Source of the DNA: Alphaproteobacteria bacterium
Lineage (GTDB): Bacteria; Pseudomonadota; Alphaproteobacteria; UBA7887
Direction: 5' to 3'
Assembly (NCBI GenBank): GCA_028289725.1
Contig: JANQOH010000337.1
Location: forward strand, 1 to 12,613
DNA length: 12,613 bases
In this document: piece after piece, positions 7,203 through 12,613 of the stretch
Layout: each line of letters opens with the position of its first letter
Numbering within the stretch: position 1 is the stretch's first letter
Notes under the pieces: generated by a model
What the model saw: the letters and a program-made list of their open reading frames with translations, nothing else
Told to the model about the DNA's origin: nothing
The model's database searches: none
Made by a program: the position numbers and the translations under genes

Positions 7203-8975
7203 TTAGTCCAGGCTATACGCAACAAACGCCGCGCTCTCCTGGAAGTTCACCATCTTGTCCTTGTTCAGGCTTTCCACCGCACGGCCAACGTAGGAGCCGT
7301 GACCGGTCGCGGCCAAGATGAACTGCTTGCCGCCAGCCTTGTAGGAAATGATGCCGCCGTGGTGGCCGGAACCATTGTTGAACGACCACAGCAGACCACC
7401 ATTGTCAGCGTCCATCGCTTCAAGGTAGCCGTCCGTGGTGCCGTTGAACAGCAGACCGCCTGCGGTGCTTAGCAGGGTCGAATGCGGGATGATGTCGTAC
7501 CGCTTCTCCCATGCAATTTCGCCCGACACTGGGTCACGCGCGGTAATGTAGCCGTGCGTCGTATCGCCCGGAGGCGCCGTGCCGATCCACTCAGCAGCCA
7601 TGAACGCTTGCGCGAACGGCTCGGTGGTCCGGGTTTCGGTGCCCGCGGTGATGTAGTCGGCACCGCCCTTCGGCGCGATCGTCAGCCACATGCACCATTC
7701 CTGGATGGTCCGGTAGAACAAGCCGTTGTTCGGGTTATAGGTACCCGGGTTCCAGCTGTGGCCACCGTCGATCGCCGGACAGACCAAGGTCTTTTCGCCG
7801 GCTTTCGGCCACAACATATTCTCCCACTCACCGGTTTCAAGATTGAAGCCGGTGGTCCAGTTCTGGGTCTTCTGCGCCGCGTAGACATTGACCGGCTGGC
7901 CGGTCTTGGAGTCGAAGACGTGCATGAAGCCGTTCTTGCCAGGATGCACGACCTTATCGTCGATGATCATGAACTCGCCAGGAGACGAGTCATAGTCATA
8001 CGGATCCGACGGCGCTTCCTGGAAGTACCAGTTCAGCTTGCCGGTATCGAGATCGAGCGCGACGGTCGACGAGGTGTAGAGATTGTCGCCCGGACGATGC
8101 GCATCAACGTTCGGGTCGCGGCACTGGTCCCCACAATAGTCATAGTCGGGGTTCGGGTTGCCGGTGCCGAAAATCGCTTGGTTGTTCGCAAAGTCGATGG
8201 TCGCCGGCTGCCAGGAGCCGCCACCGCCATACTTCCACGAGTCGCCGCCCCACGTTGCCAGCGCAGCGTCGTCACCACGGCCGGTCGTGTAGAACGTCCA
8301 CTTGACGTCGCCATTGTTCGGGTCCAAACCGAAGATCTTACCTTCGATCGGGTACTCACCGCCGTTCTGACCAATCACAAACAGGTCGGAACTGACAAAG
8401 GTACCAGCGCCCGAGAATCCGGCGGTCTCTTTCGCGGAATCCACGATTTGAACGTCCCACAGCACTTCGCCGTTATGCGCGTCCAGTGCGATCATCCGGC
8501 CATCGGCGGTGCCCATATAGACCCGGCCGTCACCGACCGAAAGACCACGGGTGTGCGCGAAGAAGGAGCGCGAAACCACGGCCTGATCCATTTCCGGCAC
8601 AAACGACCAAATCCGGTCGCCGGTCGCCGCATCAATCGCCCACACGGTGGACGGATTGCTGGTTGCAAACATGACGCCATCAATCACCAGCGGTGTGACA
8701 TGGTTGCCCATCCGTTGGTGACCGGGCTGGAAAATCCAAGCCGGGCGAAGTTCGTGTACGTTGCTCTTATTGATTTGCGCGAGGGGGCTATAACGCCAAC
8801 CTTTGTCAACGGTGCGGTGATAGTGGCACCAGTCGCTATCGGGGCAATTGCGAATCCGCGAAGCATTGGATTCGGGGTCCGCAAATGCCGTCGTGGCTGT
8901 AAATGCCCCCAATGCTGTGGCGACGACCGCCACTTGAACCGATCGGGCGATCGGAATTACCTGCCCTAAGTTCAT
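7203..8975 (-). CDS. PQQ-dependent alcohol dehydrogenase, lanthanide-type (XoxF/ExaA superfamily)
   Basis: This 590-residue periplasmic quinoprotein has a signal peptide ending AFA-D (about residue 32) and an eight-bladed propeller with repeated W-docking motifs (for example WAIDAATGDRIWSF). Expected metal/PQQ residues are Glu207 (NGGEY), Asn273 (GTGNPNP) and catalytic Asp327 in DPYDYD. Asp329, two residues on, is the mark of lanthanide-dependent enzymes; calcium-type MxaF has Ala there. Cys399 and Cys428 match the spacing of a conserved family disulfide. Two oddities: Phe138-Phe139 stand where the family normally has vicinal Cys-Cys, and an insertion near 277-293 carries Cys281 and Cys285. 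The ribosome site GGGAGG (complement of 8986-8991) supports the start. It should oxidise an alcohol and pass electrons to the downstream cytochrome. Substrate cannot be assigned; GSGHHGG (535-541) differs from typical methanol and ethanol enzymes. Confidence 0.93.
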   Translation of the reverse strand: MNLGQVIPIARSVQVAVVATALGAFTATTAFADPESNASRIRNCPDSDWCHYHRTVDKGWRYSPLAQINKSNVHELRPAWIFQPGHQRMGNHVTPLVIDGVMFATSNPSTVWAIDAATGDRIWSFVPEMDQAVVSRSFFAHTRGLSVGDGRVYMGTADGRMIALDAHNGEVLWDVQIVDSAKETAGFSGAGTFVSSDLFVIGQNGGEYPIEGKIFGLDPNNGDVKWTFYTTGRGDDAALATWGGDSWKYGGGGSWQPATIDFANNQAIFGTGNPNPDYDYCGDQCRDPNVDAHRPGDNLYTSSTVALDLDTGKLNWYFQEAPSDPYDYDSSPGEFMIIDDKVVHPGKNGFMHVFDSKTGQPVNVYAAQKTQNWTTGFNLETGEWENMLWPKAGEKTLVCPAIDGGHSWNPGTYNPNNGLFYRTIQEWCMWLTIAPKGGADYITAGTETRTTEPFAQAFMAAEWIGTAPPGDTTHGYITARDPVSGEIAWEKRYDIIPHSTLLSTAGGLLFNGTTDGYLEAMDADNGGLLWSFNNGSGHHGGIISYKAGGKQFILAATGHGSYVGRAVESLNKDKMVNFQESAAFVAYSLD

Positions 8976-9008
8976 TTGGGTGACCTCCCATACGGGTTGT
9001 TAAGGACG

Positions 9009-9029
9009 CCGGAAACGATTGGTTTCCGG
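9009..9029 (-). promoter_or_regulatory. Perfect 8-bp dyad in the dehydrogenase leader
   Basis: CCGGAAAC (9009-9016) and GTTTCCGG (9022-9029) flank a 5-base centre. It lies about 34 bp upstream of the dehydrogenase start and downstream of the predicted promoter, so it could be a repressor operator or a leader hairpin. There is no T-tract on the minus strand, so it does not look like a terminator. Confidence 0.5.
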
Positions 9030-9161
9030 TCATGTCACCCCGCCGGCGCCGTGGTCTGACGCAGCCCTCCGCAAGATTGGCCAAGTGTTGAGATCACCGC
9101 GCCCCTTGCGTTAGTAAGCTTGCCCGCCCGCCTGCCGACCGGGGTATCCTCCGAAGTCTCG

Positions 9162-9190
9162 ATCATCAAACGCAGGAATTGCCCTGTCAA
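9162..9190 (-). promoter_or_regulatory. Sigma70-like promoter for the PQQ dehydrogenase
   Basis: On the minus strand a perfect TTGACA (complement of 9185-9190) is followed, after exactly 17 bases, by GATGAT (complement of 9162-9167), which matches four of six -10 consensus bases. Transcription would start near 9155 and give a leader of about 180 nt. Direct repeats flank the -35 box, suggesting regulation. Confidence 0.6.
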
Positions 9191-9200
9191 GTGAATTGCC
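9176..9200 (-). repeat. Direct repeat GAATTGCC x2 bracketing the -35 box
   Basis: GAATTGCC occurs at 9176-9183 and again at 9193-9200, a 17-bp period, with the TTGACA box between them. One copy is in the promoter spacer and one just upstream of -35. This arrangement suits binding of a regulator as tandem half-sites. The sites are seen directly; the binding role is inferred. Confidence 0.5.
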
Positions 9201-9291
9201 GGGCGACAGATGCCTCAGGTTTCACGTGAGAATCGAGTAGTAACTTGCTTGAGATGCGTCTGTAGTCTCCGCCAACCGACGCAATCCGAGA

Positions 9292-9318
9292 GCGCTCAAA
9301 GTATCGTGCATTGAGCGC
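9292..9318 (+). promoter_or_regulatory. Perfect 8-bp dyad upstream of the TPR gene
   Basis: GCGCTCAA (9292-9299) and TTGAGCGC (9311-9318) flank an 11-base centre, ending 74 bp before the TPR start. The right arm contains TTGAGC, which could be a -35 box for a weak TATGCA at 9334-9339 (17-base spacing). If so, the dyad is an operator overlapping the promoter. It has no terminator-like T-tract. Confidence 0.4.
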
Positions 9319-9392
9319 ATCTGGTAATCTCTCTATGCACGCTTTAGTCTTTGCTGCGGCTCACGGCAGCGGTCGAACAGAGGTGCTTTCTT

Positions 9393-9878
9393 ATGACGAT
9401 TCTCAGTGCGAAATGGGCCCTTGGGTGCGTCGCGGCATTCGGTATTAGCCTAGCGTCCGCGTCGGCGAACATCGGGGGCGATGGGCCGCCCATTCCGATG
9501 ACCACGGCGCCGTCCGGTTCAGCGGCGGACGGATATCAGGCGATCGAAGCCGGCGAATATGAAACCGCGACGGCCATTTTTCTCAAAATTATTCAAGACG
9601 AACCGACAAATGCCGAGGCCTTCAACCAACTTGGCTACATAAACCGCCGTCTGCAGGATTTTCCGAGAGCTTTTGCTTACTATAAGAAGGCGCTCGACTT
9701 GGATCCCCAGCATACGGGTGCCCATCACTATATCGGCGAGGCGTATTTAGAGGTCGGTGACCTCGAAAATGCCGAGGCGCATCTAAGACAATTGGATTTG
9801 CTTTGTTTGTTCGGCTGCGACGATTTTTTTGAGCTGCAGCAAGCTGTCGACCTGTATAAGGCCAATCACACCGGCTAG
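9393..9878 (+). CDS. Exported TPR protein with C-terminal CX3C
   Basis: This is a 161-residue protein. A signal peptide (about 1-25, ending ASA-N) is followed by about three TPR units (about 45-73, 74-105 and 108-135); the AEAFNQLGYINRRLQDFPRA stretch is a clear repeat. A short tail has Cys138 and Cys142 (LCLFGCDD) and a final helix. Small exported TPR proteins ending in this kind of LCxxxC-tail helix are common in proteobacteria but have no firm function. The ATG at 9393 is chosen over an upstream in-frame TTG at 9351 because GAGGTG (9380-9385) lies seven bases before it and the signal peptide then begins at the N-terminus. It is divergent from the PQQ dehydrogenase and ends 10 bp before the end of the convergent gene at 9889. 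The shared regulatory region suggests, but does not prove, a tie to the dehydrogenase. Confidence 0.87.
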   Translation: MTILSAKWALGCVAAFGISLASASANIGGDGPPIPMTTAPSGSAADGYQAIEAGEYETATAIFLKIIQDEPTNAEAFNQLGYINRRLQDFPRAFAYYKKALDLDPQHTGAHHYIGEAYLEVGDLENAEAHLRQLDLLCLFGCDDFFELQQAVDLYKANHTG

Positions 9879-9888
9879 CGGTTCCGAC

Positions 9889-10500
9889 TTATCGGGACAC
9901 GGTACCCGGTGGCAGATCAATCTCCGGAAAACAGGTTGCGGTGACGAAAGCAGCCCTTCGAAAGCCGCCGGCTGCGGGATGGCTGTCGGGATCCAGCCAG
10001 ATTTTTGCAGACAAGTAAGTGTGCTTGCTGGTGCGGCGTATGACCTGGCCAACCCCATTGATGGTCTGCCCTGCGCGTACGAAGGTTTCGCGCATCATTT
10101 GAAACTCCGCCGGCGCGTTGTCGCGCACGTGCGGCCACGCGACCACCATCCTACCGCCGGTCAACGCCCCGCTGGTGTCAAATTTTGGGGTCAATCGGCC
10201 CGATATATCGCCGCCTGTCATATTGAGAGGCGGGCCAATCCCAGCCAATTGCCCATCGACCTCATAGGTGGCGTCGACGTCGAACGAGAACTGAACGGCC
10301 GACTCAATCTCGGACTCTATGCTTGGATGCAGGATCGAGCCGTTACAGGCAAAGCGTCCGATCAGACTGGGTTCGGGGACGCGGGGCTTTGGCGGCACGA
10401 CGGCTGCCACAGTGTCGTAGTCGGCGCGGTCATCCGACGGTCCGCTGTCAGCGCAGGCCGTGGCCAATAAGCAAAGGAGAATGAAACGAGCGACGCGCAT
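9889..10500 (-). CDS. Predicted lipoprotein of unknown family, paralogue of the upstream gene
   Basis: This is a 203-residue protein. The N-terminus is a signal sequence with a plausible lipobox ending at Cys16 (LATAC), so it is probably a lipoprotein anchored in the outer or inner membrane. I do not recognise the rest. It is clearly a paralogue of the next gene upstream (10565-11203): residues 114-198 match that protein's 123-207 without gaps at 46 of 85 positions. Shared motifs include FAC(N/D)G(S/T)I, TGGRMV, MRETF, INGV, HTY, DPDSHP and ATC-x-PE-x-DLPP. The two conserved cysteines (Cys52 and Cys190) may pair. The order of short strands suggests a beta-rich fold. It lies 64 bp after its paralogue on the same strand and likely shares its transcript. 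It converges with the TPR gene, 10 bp apart. Confidence 0.8.
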   Translation of the reverse strand: MRVARFILLCLLATACADSGPSDDRADYDTVAAVVPPKPRVPEPSLIGRFACNGSILHPSIESEIESAVQFSFDVDATYEVDGQLAGIGPPLNMTGGDISGRLTPKFDTSGALTGGRMVVAWPHVRDNAPAEFQMMRETFVRAGQTINGVGQVIRRTSKHTYLSAKIWLDPDSHPAAGGFRRAAFVTATCFPEIDLPPGTVSR

Positions 10501-10564
10501 AGCCGCCTATCCTATGCGCATGCGGACCGCATTCCAGAACGATTCAGTGCAGTCCGCTTTGCTT

Positions 10565-11203
10565 TCAACCGGCCGACGCGATCGGTGGTAGGTCGCCTTC
10601 TGGGATGCACGTCGCCGATATGAATGAGATGCGATAGAAATTGTTCAAGCTCGGATGGCTGTCGGGGTCGAACCAAAGGCTGCCGGCGACATAGGTGTGG
10701 CTGCTGGTTTGTCGTCTGGTCTTCGCGACCCCGTTGATACGTGGCCCGACGCGGATAAAGGTCTCGCGCATCAGGCCGAGTTCTACAGGTCGGCCGTTGT
10801 TGGCATATGGCCAATCGAGGACCATGCGTCCGCCCGTGAACTGGCCGGCCTGGTTATGCTGTGCCGCGAACCGGCCAAAGATGAGATCTTGTGGCAAATT
10901 GAGGGGCGCGCCGACAAACGTGACCATGCCCGCAACATCGTTATTCGGTCGTACACCGAACCAGAAACTGAGCGGCGACTCCTGGGCGCCTTGAAAACTC
11001 TGGTGCATGATCGTGCCGTCGCACGCAAATGTGCTGACGAAATCTGTTGTGGCATCGCCTGGCAACGCCGCTAGCACGTCACCCGATTCAGTCTGGAGTA
11101 TTGCAGCGGGCGTCGTATCGTTTCCCATCGTCGACTGAATTGGAGCAATCGCTGCGGCGGCAAGCGTCACAACACCAAGGGCCGATTTGAGAAGTGGATT
11201 CAT
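10565..11203 (-). CDS. Exported protein of unknown family, tandem paralogue
   Basis: This 212-residue protein has a cleavable signal peptide (hydrophobic about 8-22) and, unlike its neighbour, no lipobox, so it is probably soluble in the periplasm or secreted. The conserved core runs from about 58 (FACDGTIMH) to 207 (DLPP), with Cys61 and Cys199 matching the paralogue's two cysteines. The best-conserved stretch, 123-207, includes TGGRMV, LMRETFIRVG, SSHTY and WFDPDSHP. No family or enzyme motif is recognised; DPDSHP could be a metal-binding or turn motif, but that is speculation. No strong ribosome site precedes the ATG at 11203. The start is chosen because it places the signal peptide correctly. 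It is the first gene of a two-gene unit. One copy soluble and one lipid-anchored suggests the same fold used in two places. Confidence 0.8.
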   Translation of the reverse strand: MNPLLKSALGVVTLAAAAIAPIQSTMGNDTTPAAILQTESGDVLAALPGDATTDFVSTFACDGTIMHQSFQGAQESPLSFWFGVRPNNDVAGMVTFVGAPLNLPQDLIFGRFAAQHNQAGQFTGGRMVLDWPYANNGRPVELGLMRETFIRVGPRINGVAKTRRQTSSHTYVAGSLWFDPDSHPSLNNFYRISFISATCIPEGDLPPIASAG

Positions 11204-11554
11204 GATCGTTTCGGTTTTGTAAGGTTTCTCATTTTTGAGATAGATCGATTTTGATGTGTATCCACGACGGAATTCGCAAATCGGAAGGAGCGACGTGGCC
11301 GCTGTTGTTCAAGCGTGACTCACTTTCGCGACTTTTCTTCAGATTAACCCGCAAGAAGTTGCACTAATGTGACCGCTAAGCAGTAAACAAAGGATCAACG
11401 GTCCGGTTCCCATCGTGCGTGCTCGCGATGGATTTTTTTGTGTCGGCTTAACTAGCCAGCCAATCTTTGCGGGGGCGCGCGGGGGTGCGGAGCCGCAGCA
11501 AAGACATTTGGAACGACGGCATGGTACACCGTGACGCGTTGGCGAGGGGGCACG
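11204..11554. other. Intergenic region with orphan terminator and small dyads
   Basis: This 351-bp gap lies between the divergent paralogue unit (-) and the EamA transporter (+). It holds a clear plus-strand terminator (11410-11439). A TCTCA/TGAGA hairpin (11227-11240) sits in the leader of the minus gene. An outer CTTTGC/GCAAAG pair (11465-11470 and 11498-11503) encloses a GC-rich segment before the transporter. No tRNA or convincing ORF was seen; a short RNA ending at the terminator is possible. Confidence 0.6.
11410..11439 (+). terminator. Orphan intrinsic terminator (+ strand)
   Basis: CCATCG (11410-11415) and CGATGG (11426-11431) form a 6-bp stem around a 10-base loop, followed by A and seven T (11433-11439). 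It faces the plus strand, yet no plus-strand gene lies upstream in the gap; the nearest is the TPR gene ending at 9878, beyond two opposing genes. It may therefore end a small RNA or insulate the transporter. Confidence 0.7.
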
Positions 11555-12457
11555 GTGGAACTCTGGATTCCAATAACAATCGCGGCCGCATTTTTTCAAA
11601 ATTTGCGGTCAGCGTTACAGAAGCACCTAAAGGGGCACCTCAGCACATCGGGCGCGACATTCGCCCGATTCCTGTTCGCCGCGCCGTTGGCCGCTCTGTA
11701 TGTCGCCGGCTTGCACCAGTTTGGCGGCTTTGCGTTGCCGCATTTCAACGCCGACTTCGTGACGTTTTTCGTGATTGGCGGCATCGCGCAGATCGTGGCG
11801 ACGGCCTTGCTGGTATCGCTCTTTTCCCTGCGGAATTTCGCCGTCGGTACCGCCTATTCCAAAACCGAGACGGTTCAAACCGCGATATTTGGGATCGTGA
11901 TACTCGGAGACACGGTGAGCTTGGTGGCCGCGCTCGCGATTGTAATCAGTTTGGCTGGCGTGATTGCGCTTTCGACCGCAAAAATGATGGCGCGTCCATG
12001 GGCGTTGGTGAGCCAACTCACCAGCCGCCCGGCGTTGGTCGGCATGGCGTCGGGCGCCGGTTTCGGCGTGTCGGCGGTCGCCTACCGCGCGGCGGCACTC
12101 TCATTGGGCGGTGACGCGTTTTGGATGCAGGCCGGATTCACGCTGGCGTGCGTGCTCGTATTTCAGACAATTCTCATGGGTGCCTACTTGCGGCTTCGCG
12201 AACCCGGGCAAATCACGGCGCTCATTGGCCAATGGCGTGTCGCGGTTTGGGTCGGCGTCAGCGGCATGTTGGCGAGCGTCGGTTGGTTCACCGCGATGAC
12301 CATTCAGAACGCCGCTTACGTTCGCGCACTCGGCCAAGTGGAGTTGGTCTTTACGTTCATCGCGTCGATCGCATTCTTTCGCGAACAAACAACGCTCCGG
12401 GAATTCGCCGGAATCCTCTTAATCGTCGGGGGGCTCATTCTGCTTCTTTTTGCGTGA
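11555..12457 (+). CDS. EamA/DMT-family membrane transporter
   Basis: This 300-residue integral membrane protein has about ten hydrophobic helices arranged as two EamA repeats of similar length. The first repeat ends near the SKTETVQTAIFGIVILGDTV stretch and the second ends with LREFAGILLIVGGLILLLF, both typical positions for the family. DMT transporters export or import small metabolites (amino acids, nucleotides, amines); the substrate cannot be predicted. The GTG at 11555 is chosen because GAGGGGG (11544-11550) precedes it and the hydrophobic N-terminus (ELWIPITIAAAFF) begins at once. An in-frame GTG at 11531 would add eight charged residues and lacks such a site. It follows the orphan terminator, so it likely has its own promoter in 11440-11540. 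The next gene on this strand begins 111 bp downstream. Confidence 0.9.
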   Translation: MELWIPITIAAAFFQNLRSALQKHLKGHLSTSGATFARFLFAAPLAALYVAGLHQFGGFALPHFNADFVTFFVIGGIAQIVATALLVSLFSLRNFAVGTAYSKTETVQTAIFGIVILGDTVSLVAALAIVISLAGVIALSTAKMMARPWALVSQLTSRPALVGMASGAGFGVSAVAYRAAALSLGGDAFWMQAGFTLACVLVFQTILMGAYLRLREPGQITALIGQWRVAVWVGVSGMLASVGWFTAMTIQNAAYVRALGQVELVFTFIASIAFFREQTTLREFAGILLIVGGLILLLFA

Positions 12458-12568
12458 GCCAAAGGACGTTCTGCGAGTCGACCGAGTACTGGCCAAGAAT
12501 GCCCCGAGCGCCTTAGATTGCGGCGGTCGGGCGGACGCCCAACAAGAACACAGCGAGGGAGGCGACGC

Positions 12569-12613
12569 ATGGCCCAAGGCGGCATAGTCCAGGACAAGGT
12601 GGTGTTGGAAGTC
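12569..12613 (+). CDS. Start of an unidentified gene, cut by the right edge
   Basis: An ATG at 12569 opens 15 codons (MAQGGIVQDKVVLEV) that run to the end of the window without a stop. GGGAGG (12556-12561) lies seven bases upstream, a strong ribosome site. The fragment is too short to name a family. The transporter lies 111 bp upstream on the same strand; no intrinsic terminator is seen in that gap, so the two could be co-transcribed. Confidence 0.6.
   Translation, partial: MAQGGIVQDKVVLEV

Larger units (their letters stand above)
8976..9392. other. Divergent intergenic regulatory region
   Basis: This 417-bp non-coding gap separates the PQQ dehydrogenase (-) from the exported TPR gene (+). 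It holds a minus-strand promoter (9162-9190), paired direct repeats (9176-9200), a perfect dyad in the dehydrogenase leader (9009-9029), and a perfect dyad ahead of the TPR gene (9292-9318). A weaker inverted repeat, TGCGTC/GACGCA (9255-9260 and 9278-9283), is also present. No RNA gene or convincing small ORF was seen. Confidence 0.7.

Noticed and set aside
7482..8969. A 495-codon open frame on the plus strand, opposite the PQQ dehydrogenase
   Set aside because: It is antisense to a gene with unmistakable domain motifs. Its product is Arg-rich without a recognisable domain, and long antisense frames are expected from GC-rich codon use.
8836..9033. An upstream open frame in the dehydrogenase leader, starting at 9033 on the minus strand and overlapping the gene start
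   Set aside because: It could be a regulatory uORF, but its product overlaps the dehydrogenase signal peptide in another frame and has no distinctive sequence; GGGGTG is a poor, very close ribosome site.
9829..10470. A 213-codon plus-strand frame overlapping the TPR end and opposite the lipoprotein gene
   Set aside because: It starts inside the TPR gene, has no good ribosome site or signal peptide, and lies opposite a gene supported by paralogy.
11404..11415. TPsiC-like sequence near GGTTCCCATC suggesting a tRNA fragment
   Set aside because: No acceptor, D or anticodon stem can be paired around it; the hairpin fits a terminator better.
12529..12540. GGGC/GCCC hairpin after the transporter as a terminator
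   Set aside because: The stem is only 4-5 bp and is followed by AACAAGAACA, not a T-tract.

Overview
The window looks like part of a Gram-negative proteobacterial chromosome, most likely alphaproteobacterial. The support is GC-rich coding DNA, many Sec signal peptides, a periplasmic PQQ dehydrogenase with a c-type cytochrome, a Bat-type von Willebrand operon and Shine-Dalgarno-led starts. The lineage is inferred from protein style only. No mobile element, CRISPR array, rRNA or tRNA was seen.

Region 1 (2-4715, + strand) is a tightly packed five-gene operon: a DUF58 protein (cut by the left edge), an exported protein with a single membrane anchor and a DUF4381-like tail, two membrane-anchored VWA proteins and a TPR protein. 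This is the Bat ('aerotolerance') layout, and also that of the mxaS-A-C-L-K methanol dehydrogenase maturation genes. A secreted subtilisin-like protease (4763-6136) follows on the same strand.

Region 2 (6216-8975, - strand) is a PQQ alcohol-dehydrogenase cluster: a large quinoprotein with a lanthanide-type Asp-Tyr-Asp active site, then a strong intrinsic terminator, a small c-type cytochrome, and a small exported protein of unknown function. Its promoter region (8976-9392) is shared with a divergent TPR gene. It holds a consensus-like promoter flanked by 8-bp direct repeats and two perfect dyads.

Region 3 (9393-11203) has the exported TPR protein (+) converging on two tandem paralogous exported proteins (-) of a family I do not recognise. 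The gap 11204-11554 carries an orphan + strand terminator that may end a small RNA. Region 4 (11555-12613) has an EamA/DMT transporter and the first 15 codons of another gene.

The main hypothesis is that the VWA/DUF58/TPR membrane module and the unusual PQQ dehydrogenase are functionally linked, as mxaRSACKLD is to methanol dehydrogenase. The dehydrogenase is odd in having Phe-Phe where the family normally has its vicinal Cys-Cys disulfide. The paralogous pair at 9889-11203 is the least explained part of the window.
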